From Myxococcales bacterium (GTDB lineage: Bacteria > Myxococcota_A > Polyangia > Polyangiales > Polyangiaceae): 64,000 bases of DNA. Every line of letters starts with the position of its first letter. The stretch's first letter is position 1. The stretch is taken from contig JANYHK010000047.1 in the NCBI GenBank assembly GCA_025359105.1, positions 1-64,000 on the forward strand, read 5' to 3'. Position numbers and translations under genes: made by a program. Positions 18,559 to 28,161 of the stretch are shown in pieces. Under the pieces are notes generated by a model that saw nothing but the letters and a program-made list of their open reading frames with translations, was not told the DNA's origin and ran no database searches.

Positions 18559-19743
18559 ATGGCTCTCGAGCCAGCGCGCCGCCAGGACTTCCAGGTGAAC
18601 CAGTCGATCGGGGCCGGCTCGACGGCCATGGTCTTCGATGCGGTGCACCTGGCCACCGGCAAGCAGGTCGCGCTCAAGATGCTCGAGCAGGAGGCCGAGC
18701 AGTCGGCAGAGCTCCGCGAGCGCCTCGCGCGTGAGGCGTTCATCCTGGCGGGCGTCGAGAGCAAGCACGTCGGGCGCATCCTCGGCTTCGGCTACGACAA
18801 GGACATGCCGTTCCTCGTCCTGGAGCGGCTCCACGGCGAGACCTTGGACGCGCTCATCAAGCGCGAGGGGCAGCTCACCACGCGGCAGGTCGTTCACTGG
18901 GTGGAGCAGCTCCTCGTCGGCGTCCGCGACTGCCACGCGGCCGGCATCGTCCACCGCGACATCAAGCCGTCGAACGTCTTTCTCCAGGACGAGGGCAACG
19001 GCACGCACAGCGTGAAGCTCATCGACTTCGGCGTCGCGCGCCTGCGCGAGCTGGCGCAGGTGGGGATCGGCCTCACGCAGACCAACCACCTCCTCGGCAG
19101 CATGGGCTACATGGCGCCCGAGCAGTTCCACGATCCGAAGAGCGCAGGGCCGCCCGCCGATCTCTACGCCGTGGGCGTGGTCCTGTTCCGCGTGATCGCC
19201 GGGCGCCTGCCGTTCGTCCACCGCTCGCTCGAGGCGGTCATTCGTATGAAGTGCGAGGCGGACCCGCCGCTCCTCTCGTCGATGTCGAACGTGGTCTCCA
19301 TCGGCGCGCTCGACACGTTCTGTAACCGCGCGCTGGCCCGCGATCCGGCGCACCGCTTCCAGAGCGCACGCGAGATGCTCGACGAGTGGTGGAACGTGGT
19401 CGCGCACATCGACGAAGAGGCGCCGCTCACGCTCGACTCGAACGCCCTCGACGTCGTCTTCGACGAGGAGACGAGCCCCGAGGATCCGCTCCTGCGCACG
19501 CTCACCGAGGTCCTCTCCGGCTCCAACCCGGCGGCGACGGTGCGCGAGCCGCCGCTCGAGGGGACGGCGGCCGCGTCGTCACGCACGATGCCGGACATGC
19601 GCCCGCCGATGGCCACGCTGGTCGACGAAGCGCCGCCCGCGACCGACGGGAGCACGACGGCTCCCGGTACGCACACCGTCAAGCGCCTGCTCGACGAAGA
19701 AGCCGCACTTCAGCGCCGCCCGCCGACGCGACGAGGCAGCTGA
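18559..19743 (+). CDS. Hanks-type serine/threonine protein kinase
   Basis: A 394-residue kinase. The glycine loop is SIGAGSTAMVFDA, the ATP-binding Lys lies in VALKMLEQE, the catalytic loop is VHRDIKPSNVFL and the metal motif is DFGVARL. A P+1/APE-like region (GYMAPEQF) is present. The domain ends near residue 270 and a disordered, acidic tail follows with no transmembrane helix, so it is cytoplasmic. The start is the ATG at 18559, directly before the domain. It lies just ahead of dnaK on the same strand with a 99-base gap. Confidence 0.93.
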   Translation: MALEPARRQDFQVNQSIGAGSTAMVFDAVHLATGKQVALKMLEQEAEQSAELRERLAREAFILAGVESKHVGRILGFGYDKDMPFLVLERLHGETLDALIKREGQLTTRQVVHWVEQLLVGVRDCHAAGIVHRDIKPSNVFLQDEGNGTHSVKLIDFGVARLRELAQVGIGLTQTNHLLGSMGYMAPEQFHDPKSAGPPADLYAVGVVLFRVIAGRLPFVHRSLEAVIRMKCEADPPLLSSMSNVVSIGALDTFCNRALARDPAHRFQSAREMLDEWWNVVAHIDEEAPLTLDSNALDVVFDEETSPEDPLLRTLTEVLSGSNPAATVREPPLEGTAAASSRTMPDMRPPMATLVDEAPPATDGSTTAPGTHTVKRLLDEEAALQRRPPTRRGS

Positions 19744-19777
19744 GACGCGGTTTGTTTCACGAATCGTGCCGTAGCCG

Positions 19778-19805
19778 TTGACGTCGCCGTCCGTGTGATT
19801 AGCTT
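19778..19805 (+). promoter_or_regulatory. Candidate promoter for dnaK
   Basis: TTGACG at 19778-19783 is a good -35 match. After 16 bases, TAGCTT at 19800-19805 is a weak -10. It lies 38 bases before the dnaK start. A heat-shock-type promoter is possible; the match is modest. Confidence 0.35.
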
Positions 19806-19842
19806 GGCCCCCAGCTAGCCAGAAGGACGGAGAGACACAGCT

Positions 19843-21780
<1,938 letters not shown>

Positions 21781-21833
21781 CCCGCGCACGGCAAACGCGC
21801 GGCTCGAGCCGCGCGACGCCACGCGAACGGAAG

Positions 21834-21865
21834 ACGGGGAGAGGCGACGGCTTCTCCCCGTTTTT
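21834..21865 (+). terminator. Rho-independent terminator after dnaK
   Basis: A nine-base stem (ACGGGGAGA at 21834-21842 with TCTCCCCGT at 21853-21861) is followed by TTTTT. A perfect 20-base palindrome at 21796-21815 lies just upstream and may form an additional hairpin. Confidence 0.85.
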
Positions 21866-21916
21866 CGTTTCCCGCTGGCGCAGGGGCCGCCGCGAGCGGC
21901 GGGCAAACGGCGCGGC

Positions 21917-21945
21917 TTTACGTACCGCGCGCGGTGGTGTACGAA
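21917..21945 (+). promoter_or_regulatory. Candidate promoter of the tRNA-Arg gene
   Basis: TTTACG (21917-21922), a 17-base spacer and TACGAA (21940-21945) lie 19 bases before the mature tRNA 5' end. The matches are partial but the spacing is right. Confidence 0.4.
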
Positions 21946-21964
21946 AGCCCTGAAATTCGCGACT

Positions 21965-22041
21965 GCGCCACTAGCTCAGCTGGATAGAGCGACGGCCTCC
22001 GGAGCCGTAGGTCAGAGGTTCGAATCCTCTGTGGCGCGCCA
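21965..22041 (+). tRNA. tRNA-Arg (anticodon CCG)
   Basis: A complete cloverleaf with encoded CCA. The acceptor stem is GCGCCAC/GTGGCGC, the D stem GCTC/GAGC, the anticodon stem ACGGC/GCCGT with loop CTCCGGA (anticodon CCG at 21999-22001), and the T arm AGAGG-TTCGAAT-CCTCT. The discriminator base is G and CCA ends at 22041. It reads CGG codons. A serine-recombinase remnant begins directly after its 3' end. Confidence 0.97.
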
Positions 22042-22380
22042 CTCGATAGCGGTGCATCTGCCGGAGCGCACCGTTGATCTCGATGAAGCCGTAGCCGCGG
22101 TCGGGCGTGTAGCCGATGAGCTCGTAGGCTCGAACGAGGCTCCCGAAGCGGTGGCGGTACCCCGCGGGCGACGGCATCTCGTCGGTCTCGGTGATCAGGA
22201 TCCCCGACAACCTGCCGAACTTCTCGTGGAGGGCGCGGAGGCGCTCGAGGAGCTCGTCGTTCGAGAGGCGACGGTGCCGTTCGAGCAGGATCCCCTGCGC
22301 GGTGTAGAACTGCGCGGGCTCGACGATGGCATCGAACGCGCCGTCGCACCGGACGCGCAGGCACGGGGCGCTCTTGGCTG
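22042..22380 (-). pseudogene. Serine recombinase, C-terminal remnant at tRNA-Arg
   Basis: The minus strand reads without a stop through a sequence resembling the C-terminal part of large serine recombinases (resolvase family with Recombinase domain). Segments include CDGAFDAIVEPAQFYTAQ, ERHRRLSNDELLERLRALH and RHRFGSLVRAYELIGYTPD. The catalytic resolvase domain and most of the recombinase domain are missing. The frame runs on through the complement of the tRNA to a stop at 21971. No start codon fits. It appears to be the leftover end of an integrated element. The upstream break lies where the next gene ends. Confidence 0.7.
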
Positions 22381-22385
22381 TTCGA

Positions 22386-23633
22386 CTACGTGCCGATTTG
22401 CAATCGTCTCTCCAAGAGCTCCCGCACGGCCTGGGTCGGGGCGGATTTCACGGCGACATCTCGATAGCGTCGGGCGGCATGGTCGTGTCCGCAGCGCCGA
22501 TGCAGGTCCGCGAGCACCGCCGCCCACTGATAGGACCCGGCGAGCCAGCTTGGCGGTTCAAAGCCCTCGAGCAATGCGAGCCCCGCCGCGGGGCCTTGCC
22601 ACTGCGCGACCGCCACCGCGCGGTTGAGTTTGTGCAGCGCGGAGGGGGCGACCTGCTCGAGCAGCGCGTAGCACTCGACGACCTTCTCCCAGCGCGTCTC
22701 CGCGAACGATGGGGCGAGGCAATGCTCGGCCGCGATCCCTGCCTCCGCGTGGTAGCGCGAGAAGACATCGCCGCGGGCAGAATCCGCGAGCCACGAGAGC
22801 CCGAGCTGGATCCTCTCCTGGTCCCACAGCGCTCGGTCCTGCTCCTCGAGCAGAATGAGCCCGCCCGAGGCGTCCTGACGCGCGGTGATCCGAGCCGCGT
22901 GCAGATGCATCAGGGCCAGGAGCGCAGAGGTCTCCGGAGCCTTCCCGACTGGATGTTCCGCCAAGATGGAAGCCAGTCGTATCGCCTCGTCGGACAACTC
23001 CTGGCGGATGGCGGTCTCGGCGTGCGACGAGAGGTAGCCCTCCGTGAACAAGAGGTAGAGGATCTTGTGCACCGCTGGCAGGCGCGAGGAGTACTGCTCG
23101 AACGTCAGCTCGTCGATGGAGGGCGGAACTTCTCGTAGCCGATTGCGGGCCCGCTCGAGGCGCTTGTAGACATTGGCCTCGGTGCTGAACAGCCGCAGCG
23201 CGATCTCCCGAACGTCGAAACCGCAGAGCGTCTTGAGAGCCAAGACCAGCTGCGACTCGGGCGGCAGCCCCTCGTCGCAGCAGACGAACAGCATCCTGAG
23301 CAGGTCGTCTGGCATCTCACCGGCCAGGAAGGGCTCCGGAGCGTCCTCCGGAGCTCCCATGTATTCGGACCGGGTCTCGCCCAAGATGCGGCCGCGACGG
23401 GTTCGCTGGCGCAGCTCCCCGACGAGCGCGTTGCGCGCGACTCGAAAGAGCCAGGCCGACGGATTGTCGGGCAAGCCCGCCACGGTCCACGACTCGAGCG
23501 CGGTCATCAGCGCGGCCTGAACGGCGTCCTCAACCGCCTCGAGGTGCTGCACTCCCAGCCGGCGCGAGAGCGTCGCGACAAGCCGGCCGTACTCGTGCCG
23601 GAAGAAGTGCTCAACGAGGCGCGGAGCGCTCAA
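22386..23633 (-). CDS. ECF42-type RNA polymerase sigma factor with C-terminal extension
   Basis: About 415 residues, twice the length of a usual ECF sigma. N-terminal regions 2 and 4 are present (VEHFFRHEYGRLVATL, EAVEDAVQAALMTAL, FDVREIALRLFSTEANVYKRL). A long helical C-terminal domain (DUF6596/COG4941 kind) continues to the end, typical of ECF42. A TTG at 23633 overlaps the TGA of the upstream YCII gene (TTGA); a GTG at 23690 with a 60-base overlap is the alternative. ECF42 sigmas are known to sit beside DGPF/YCII genes, as here. No anti-sigma gene is present; the extension is thought to control activity. Confidence 0.88.
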   Translation of the reverse strand: MSAPRLVEHFFRHEYGRLVATLSRRLGVQHLEAVEDAVQAALMTALESWTVAGLPDNPSAWLFRVARNALVGELRQRTRRGRILGETRSEYMGAPEDAPEPFLAGEMPDDLLRMLFVCCDEGLPPESQLVLALKTLCGFDVREIALRLFSTEANVYKRLERARNRLREVPPSIDELTFEQYSSRLPAVHKILYLLFTEGYLSSHAETAIRQELSDEAIRLASILAEHPVGKAPETSALLALMHLHAARITARQDASGGLILLEEQDRALWDQERIQLGLSWLADSARGDVFSRYHAEAGIAAEHCLAPSFAETRWEKVVECYALLEQVAPSALHKLNRAVAVAQWQGPAAGLALLEGFEPPSWLAGSYQWAAVLADLHRRCGHDHAARRYRDVAVKSAPTQAVRELLERRLQIGT

Positions 23634-23974
23634 GGCGTGTGGATCTCGATGACCTCCACGCCCGAGCTGGGGCCCACCAGTCCCGGACACCCACGAGCGA
23701 CCTCGATGGCCTCGTCGAGGTTGTCTGCCGAGACGATCATGTAGCCGCCGACCAGCTCCTTGACCTCGACGAACGGTCCGTCCGCCGCAGGCTGAGAGGT
23801 GACGAGTCGTCCCTGACCGAGCTTCCCCCCCATGTCGACGAGGTTCGTCTTGAACTTCGCCTGCCAGGCGCCGAACTGGGCGTACATCTCCTGCATCTGC
23901 GCGGGCGAAGGCTTCTCGCCCTTCGGGCTATTCGCAGTCCGTAGATTTCGTTGCATACACAGGTACTTGGGCAT
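23630..23974 (-). CDS. YCII-related (DGPF) protein
   Basis: A 114-residue protein with the motif ADGPFVEVKELVGGYMIV, typical of the YCII/DGPF family that accompanies ECF sigma factors. The remaining region DNLDEAIEVARGCPG is also family-like. The biochemical role is not established; it may be a target or modulator of the sigma factor encoded next in the operon. Start ATG at 23974; the stop overlaps the sigma gene start. The 185 bases before it separate it from the HxlR gene. Confidence 0.9.
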   Translation of the reverse strand: MPKYLCMQRNLRTANSPKGEKPSPAQMQEMYAQFGAWQAKFKTNLVDMGGKLGQGRLVTSQPAADGPFVEVKELVGGYMIVSADNLDEAIEVARGCPGLVGPSSGVEVIEIHTP

Positions 23975-24159
23975 GATTTCGCTCCTTCTGCGGTTTGGTC
24001 GGTCAACTCGATCGACACACTATGACGCCTGAGCGACCGCGTCTTGGACACTGCCCTCGCGCAATTTCTCGAAGGCCGCCGCGCCGGGCGGTCCGGAAGC
24101 CCGCGCTAGCGCGATGGTTTGGCCTGCCGTGGATCCGACTACAGGCACGCGCAGCGCGG

Positions 24160-24582
24160 TCACGTCTCTCTCTCGTGGAGTTGAGCCGTGAGCTCGCGAA
24201 CGAGCGCGTCGCGATCCGTGCGGACGCGGCGCGCGAAGCCTCGCGGAGCAGCGGTCTTCGCATCGTAGCGGGCGCTCCAGGCGATTATCTCGAGGAGCAT
24301 CGGCATGAGCTCCGCGCCCTTCGGGGTGAGCGTGTAGCGCGTGCGCGCCGCCGCGGTGTGGATGACGTCCTTGCGAATGATTCCGTGCGCCTCGAGTCGT
24401 TCTAGACGTTCCGCCAGGATGTTCGTCGAGATGCGTTCATCCGACGCGAGCAACTCCCCGTAGCTGCTCTTCCCCTTGAACATGAGGTCGCGCACGACGA
24501 GCAAGCTCCACGCGTCCCCGAAGATATCGAGGGCGAAGTGGATGGGGCAGTGCGAGCTCGGCTGCGGTCGGCGCTTGGGCAC
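24160..24582 (-). CDS. HxlR-family winged-helix transcriptional regulator
   Basis: A 140-residue regulator. The family core is present: CPIHFALDIFGDAWSLLVVR, KSSYGELLASDERISTNILAERL and the beta wing YTLTPKGAEL. I chose the GTG at 24582 because AAAGGA lies nine bases upstream. A TTG at 24618 would extend the protein into the operator-like repeats. It is divergent from an SRPBCC gene and probably controls it. HxlR proteins often answer electrophiles or oxidants through Cys; one Cys is present before the helix. Confidence 0.9.
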   Translation of the reverse strand: MPKRRPQPSSHCPIHFALDIFGDAWSLLVVRDLMFKGKSSYGELLASDERISTNILAERLERLEAHGIIRKDVIHTAAARTRYTLTPKGAELMPMLLEIIAWSARYDAKTAAPRGFARRVRTDRDALVRELTAQLHERET

Positions 24583-24603
24583 GGCAAACGGTCCTTTGGT
24601 GAC

Positions 24604-24655
24604 ACTTGCAAAATGCAAGTTCCAGTGTTACACCCAAGTTTGCAAAACACAAGTC
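24604..24655. promoter_or_regulatory. Candidate HxlR operator region
   Basis: The 89-base gap between the divergent HxlR and SRPBCC genes holds a perfect inverted repeat ACTTGC-aaaat-GCAAGT (24604-24620). Further CAAGT-containing repeats lie around 24635-24655, including TTGCAAAACACAAGT. Local A/T content is higher than in the flanks. HxlR-type operators are typically such palindromes; binding is inferred. Confidence 0.55.
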
Positions 24656-24671
24656 ACGAAAGGGGTGTGCA

Positions 24672-25178
24672 ATGACGGTCCTGGAGAACTCGATTCGAAT
24701 CAACGCCTCGCCAGAAGACGTCTGGTCGGTCCTGGGCAAGCTCGACGCCCTGCACGAGTACGATCCAGGCGTCGCCCTGGCGAAGGTCCTCGAAGGAGCG
24801 CCTGCCGGCGTTGGCGCCGCAAGGCAGTGCGATCTGGCGCCGGGCGGTTGGTTTCGCGAGCGCGTCACGTCATGGCGGCGCGCAGAGGCGATCGGCTTCG
24901 AGCTCTACGAGTGCACGCTCCCGGTCAAGTTGCTCCGGCATACGTACACCCTCGAGAAGGCGGGCGACGAGACCGTTGTCCGTCAGCGAATGGAGTACGA
25001 GCTCAAGTTCGGACCTTTGGGCAAGGTGATGGACGCGCTGATGGTCCGCAAGAAGTGGGACGCGGGTATCAAAGGTTTCTTCGTCGGGCTGAAGCGCCAC
25101 GTGGAGGAGCAGGCGCAGGCAGGCGGCGCCCGAGCCTCGTCGTCCGCCGGCGCGAATGGGAGCTCGCCGTCGCCATGA
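24672..25178 (+). CDS. SRPBCC-family (polyketide cyclase-like) protein
   Basis: A 168-residue START/Bet v1-like protein. The family opening is NSIRINASPEDVWSVLGKLDAL, with later ARQCDLAPGGWFRERV and the long C-terminal helix around FVGLKRHVEEQAQ. Such proteins bind hydrophobic ligands; no substrate is evident. The ATG at 24672 follows AAAGGGG at good spacing. Its stop overlaps the next ATG (ATGA), so it is coupled to the TfoX-N protein. Control by the divergent HxlR regulator is likely. Confidence 0.86.
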   Translation: MTVLENSIRINASPEDVWSVLGKLDALHEYDPGVALAKVLEGAPAGVGAARQCDLAPGGWFRERVTSWRRAEAIGFELYECTLPVKLLRHTYTLEKAGDETVVRQRMEYELKFGPLGKVMDALMVRKKWDAGIKGFFVGLKRHVEEQAQAGGARASSSAGANGSSPSP

Positions 25179-25564
25179 GCTACGACGAGCAATTCGCGGA
25201 CAGGGTTCGCGCCGCGCTCGCAGATCGGGACGCCGTCGCGGAGAAGAAGATGTTCGGCGGGCTGTGCTTCATGGTGAACGGGCACATGTGTTGCGGCCTC
25301 ACCGCGACCGACTTCATGGTTCGTGTGGGGCCGGACGCATACGACGACGCGCTCTCCCAACCGCATGCGCGACCCATGGACTTCACCGGACGCCCGCTCG
25401 TCGGGATGGTCTATGTCGCGCCCGCGGGGACGCGGACGAGTGCGGCGCTCGCGAAGTGGGTCAAGCGCGGCGTTCAGTTTGCGTCGAATCTTCCGCCGAA
25501 GACGAAGGCGAGGAAGAAGAAGCGGGCGGTCCCGCCGCGGTTGCAGCGCCGCCTCCGCGGCTGA
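25175..25564 (+). CDS. TfoX N-terminal domain protein
   Basis: A 129-residue protein. KMFGGLCFMVNGHMCCGL and the end TSAALAKWVKRGVQFASNLP match the TfoX N-terminal domain family, here without the C-terminal domain of competence regulator TfoX. The tail is Lys/Arg-rich. It overlaps the SRPBCC gene by four bases. Such proteins often travel with SRPBCC and HxlR genes; the role is unknown and competence is not implied. Confidence 0.88.
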   Translation: MSYDEQFADRVRAALADRDAVAEKKMFGGLCFMVNGHMCCGLTATDFMVRVGPDAYDDALSQPHARPMDFTGRPLVGMVYVAPAGTRTSAALAKWVKRGVQFASNLPPKTKARKKKRAVPPRLQRRLRG

Positions 25565-25743
25565 TGACGCTCGAGCCTCGTCGACGTGCTCGCAGACGGG
25601 CTCTTCGAGACACCGGGGCGTGCTCGGTTTGTATGGGGTCCACTCGGGTTGAGGGGTCGTCTACCTCCCCCGCACCCACGCGATGAGTTCGACACGGTCT
25701 TCTCGACGCCGCGCGTGACGGCAAGAATGAGCATCGGTCTGGA

Positions 25744-26835
25744 TCACTTTGAAGGGCGCATGATCCGCAGCACGGGCGTCCCCTTCGAGCCCGCGACCAG
25801 CGGGAAGAACACCCGATGCGTGGCGGGGTCGACGGCGACCGAATGGGCGTTGTCCCCAGGGTGATCGTGCCCGACGAGCACGACGCCGGGCTGCCCGATA
25901 TCGAACACCGTCAGGTCGCCGTTCTCCGCCGCGACGTAGAGCCAACCAAGCCCGGGATCGATGGCCAGAACGTCGGGTCCGCTGCCGCTCGCCGCGGTCG
26001 CGACAGCGTGATTGCCGCCGAGATCCACGCGCGCGAGGACGTCGTTCGATTCGCACGCGATGAAAGCGCTCTGCCCGTCCGGGTGGATGCGCAAGCCATG
26101 CGCCCCGCTACAGCCCGGCAGAGCGATCGAGGTCGTCGCCTTCGCGGTCGTCGGGTCGACGGCAACGAGCTGGTCCGGCGGCGAGGCCGCCACGACGGTG
26201 ATCCAGAACACGCCGCGCGCCGCATCGTAGACGACGTTGCCCGTCTCGCTGCCGAGCGGCACCTGCCTGCGCGCACCGCTGCCGGAGTCGGCGATCAAGG
26301 ACAGCGCCCCGTCGCCCTGGTCGGAGACGCCGACCATCTTGTGGGTGGGATCCCAGCCGACGCCGTCGGGGCCGCGACCCGTCGTGACGCGCCGGATCTC
26401 CGTCATCGCCTTGTTGTCGATGAGGACGAGCTGGTTCGGCGAGCTGGTGACGAAGATGATCCCGACATCGTCGGCGACGACAACGCCGCGAGCGGTCGGG
26501 ATGTTCGGGAGCTGCTTCAGGACCGAACCGTCGTGCATGTCGTTGATGAGGACAGCCCCGTCGTTCATGTGCGCGATCACCAGATGCCCCAGGCCGGTGT
26601 CGACGTCCTGGTAGTCGAAGCGCGTCGCGCCGCCGGGAAGATCGACGTCGGCCACCAGGACCAACGGGAGCTTTCCGGTGGCCGATGCCCCCGCGTCCCC
26701 GCCGGTCGCCCCGCTGCTGCTGCTACTGGAGCTGCTGCTCGTGCCGCCCGGCGACGACGGCGAGGTCGTCTTGGAGCAGCCCGTCGCGAGCGCGAGGGCG
26801 AGGAGAAGGGCGGGGACGGCGGGACAAGTCTTCAC
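25744..26835 (-). CDS. Beta-propeller lipoprotein (YVTN/YncE-like)
   Basis: A 363-residue lipoprotein. The GTG at 26835 is preceded by GAGG five bases upstream. The signal ends in the lipobox ATGC, then a Ser-rich linker (about 25-50) leads to a seven-bladed-type propeller. Repeats such as GVVVADDVGIIFVTSSP, GLRIHPDGQSAFIACES and AVDPATHRVFFPL are visible. It is probably a periplasmic or surface binding protein. It starts eight bases after the stop of the PepSY-like lipoprotein gene, so both likely come from the sigma-54 promoter at 28051. Confidence 0.82.
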   Translation of the reverse strand: MKTCPAVPALLLALALATGCSKTTSPSSPGGTSSSSSSSSSGATGGDAGASATGKLPLVLVADVDLPGGATRFDYQDVDTGLGHLVIAHMNDGAVLINDMHDGSVLKQLPNIPTARGVVVADDVGIIFVTSSPNQLVLIDNKAMTEIRRVTTGRGPDGVGWDPTHKMVGVSDQGDGALSLIADSGSGARRQVPLGSETGNVVYDAARGVFWITVVAASPPDQLVAVDPTTAKATTSIALPGCSGAHGLRIHPDGQSAFIACESNDVLARVDLGGNHAVATAASGSGPDVLAIDPGLGWLYVAAENGDLTVFDIGQPGVVLVGHDHPGDNAHSVAVDPATHRVFFPLVAGSKGTPVLRIMRPSK

Positions 26836-26842
26836 GTTCGCC

Positions 26843-28000
26843 TCAGCTGATGAAGAAGTAGTGGACCTTGTCGTCGGTGCCGTACACGTACACACCGTAG
26901 CCCGAACGCGTGTCGCGGATGGTCGGGATGGCCCAGAATACGAAGCCGTCGGGCATCGCGTACTGCGCCGCGTCGATCGCGTCGCGGAGGCTCAAGCTCG
27001 CGGTCTGCACGAGCGTCAGATCACGCGACGACCGCGTGAGGTGCTCGACGTCGGGGACCTTGAACTCGGCGAGATCCGGCGCGTACGTCGCACCCGTCGG
27101 ATCGCCCGAGGCCTCGAAGAACGTGTTGCGCTCGGAGTCCATCTTCAGCCCCTTGCCGGCCGGGTAGATGCTCAGGCTGAGCGACTTGCCGTCGTCGGCG
27201 AGCTCGAACTTCGCCTCGACCACCGAGCCGTACCTCTTCTCCACCTGCGCGACACCGTCGGCGAGCGAGATCTTCGACTGCTTGAGGATCGACAGATCGC
27301 TTCCGAGCTCGGGGACGCGTGCGTCGGTGGCGGCGGTGCCGGGGCCATCGCCGAGGTCCCGCGGATCGTTGCGCGTGCAGTCGTCGCTGCCCTGCCCGTC
27401 GATGAAGTGGTAGCGCTGGTTGCGTCCGTGGAGCGCGTACACGCCGTAGCCGGCGCGGCTGTGGCGGATCGTCGGGATCGCCCAGAAGACCTTCTCGCCG
27501 TTTCGCTCGACGGCCGCGACTGCGTCGGCGAGGCCGACGTTGCTCAGCTGGAGGAGCGTGAGATCCCGCGCCGAGCGCGTGAGGTGCTCCTGGTCGTCGA
27601 AGGTGGCAAGGTCCCCCTTGAACGAGCTCACCGTCGGATCGCCCGAGAGCTCCTGGAAGACGTTGCGCTCGGCGTCCTTGCCGAGGCCGTTCGCGACCGG
27701 GTAGAGGCTGAGGCTGAGCGACTTGCCGTCGTCGGCGAGCTCGAACTTCGCTTCGACCACCGGGCCGTTGTTCTTCGTCGCGAGCGCGATGCCGTCGGCC
27801 AGCGAGATCTTCGACCGGCGTACGATCGTGACGTCGCTGCCGAGCTCGGGGATGCGCGCGTCGGTCGCGCCGGAGCCCGGGCCGCGGAGCTCCTCGGCGG
27901 ACGTCGACGCCGTGCGGTCCGGCGACGCGCCGCTGCAGCCGGCGGTAAAGGCGATGGCGAGGGAGGCGATGGCGAGGGAGACGAAGGAACGAGCGCGCAT
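26843..28000 (-). CDS. Lipoprotein with duplicated PepSY-like repeats
   Basis: A 385-residue lipoprotein (lipobox FTAGC). The body is two copies of a roughly 170-residue unit. Each has the elements PELGSD..I, KISLADG...VVEAKFELADD, a EHLTRS.RDLTL segment and VFWAIPTIR..R.GYGVY. The LADG/LADA helix plus VEAKFE strand resembles PepSY, so four PepSY-like segments may be present. PepSY domains are thought to inhibit proteases or sense the envelope. RBS AGGAG precedes the ATG. A -24/-12 promoter and paired half-sites lie upstream. Confidence 0.82.
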   Translation of the reverse strand: MRARSFVSLAIASLAIAFTAGCSGASPDRTASTSAEELRGPGSGATDARIPELGSDVTIVRRSKISLADGIALATKNNGPVVEAKFELADDGKSLSLSLYPVANGLGKDAERNVFQELSGDPTVSSFKGDLATFDDQEHLTRSARDLTLLQLSNVGLADAVAAVERNGEKVFWAIPTIRHSRAGYGVYALHGRNQRYHFIDGQGSDDCTRNDPRDLGDGPGTAATDARVPELGSDLSILKQSKISLADGVAQVEKRYGSVVEAKFELADDGKSLSLSIYPAGKGLKMDSERNTFFEASGDPTGATYAPDLAEFKVPDVEHLTRSSRDLTLVQTASLSLRDAIDAAQYAMPDGFVFWAIPTIRDTRSGYGVYVYGTDDKVHYFFIS

Positions 28001-28050
28001 GATGAGACTCCTGTGGGTGACTCCCTGGGTCGGGAGCGCACTGGGGCCCT

Positions 28051-28067
28051 TCGCAAGTCGGGTGCCA
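28051..28067 (-). promoter_or_regulatory. Sigma-54 (-24/-12) promoter, site A
   Basis: The minus strand reads TGGCACCCGACTTGCGA, a GG-N10-GC match very close to consensus TGGCAC-N5-TTGC. The predicted transcript start near 28041 gives a 41-base leader before the PepSY-like lipoprotein ATG at 28000. Confidence 0.82.
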
Positions 28068-28118
28068 CTCCCACAGGCGCGGAAAACGTAGGGAAATGCG
28101 CCAGCGCTTGCACGTCGA

Positions 28119-28149
28119 GGTAACAAGGCGCTCGCACGGCGCTGTTACC
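28119..28149. promoter_or_regulatory. Paired half-sites GGTAAC-N19-GTTACC, site A
   Basis: An inverted repeat with extended arms (TCGAGGTAACA on both sides) lies about 78-108 bases upstream of the predicted start of promoter A. The spacing suits an upstream activating sequence for a sigma-54 activator. A nearby GGGAAATGCGCCA block is shared with site B. Confidence 0.7.
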
Positions 28150-28161
28150 TCGAGGTTCCGG

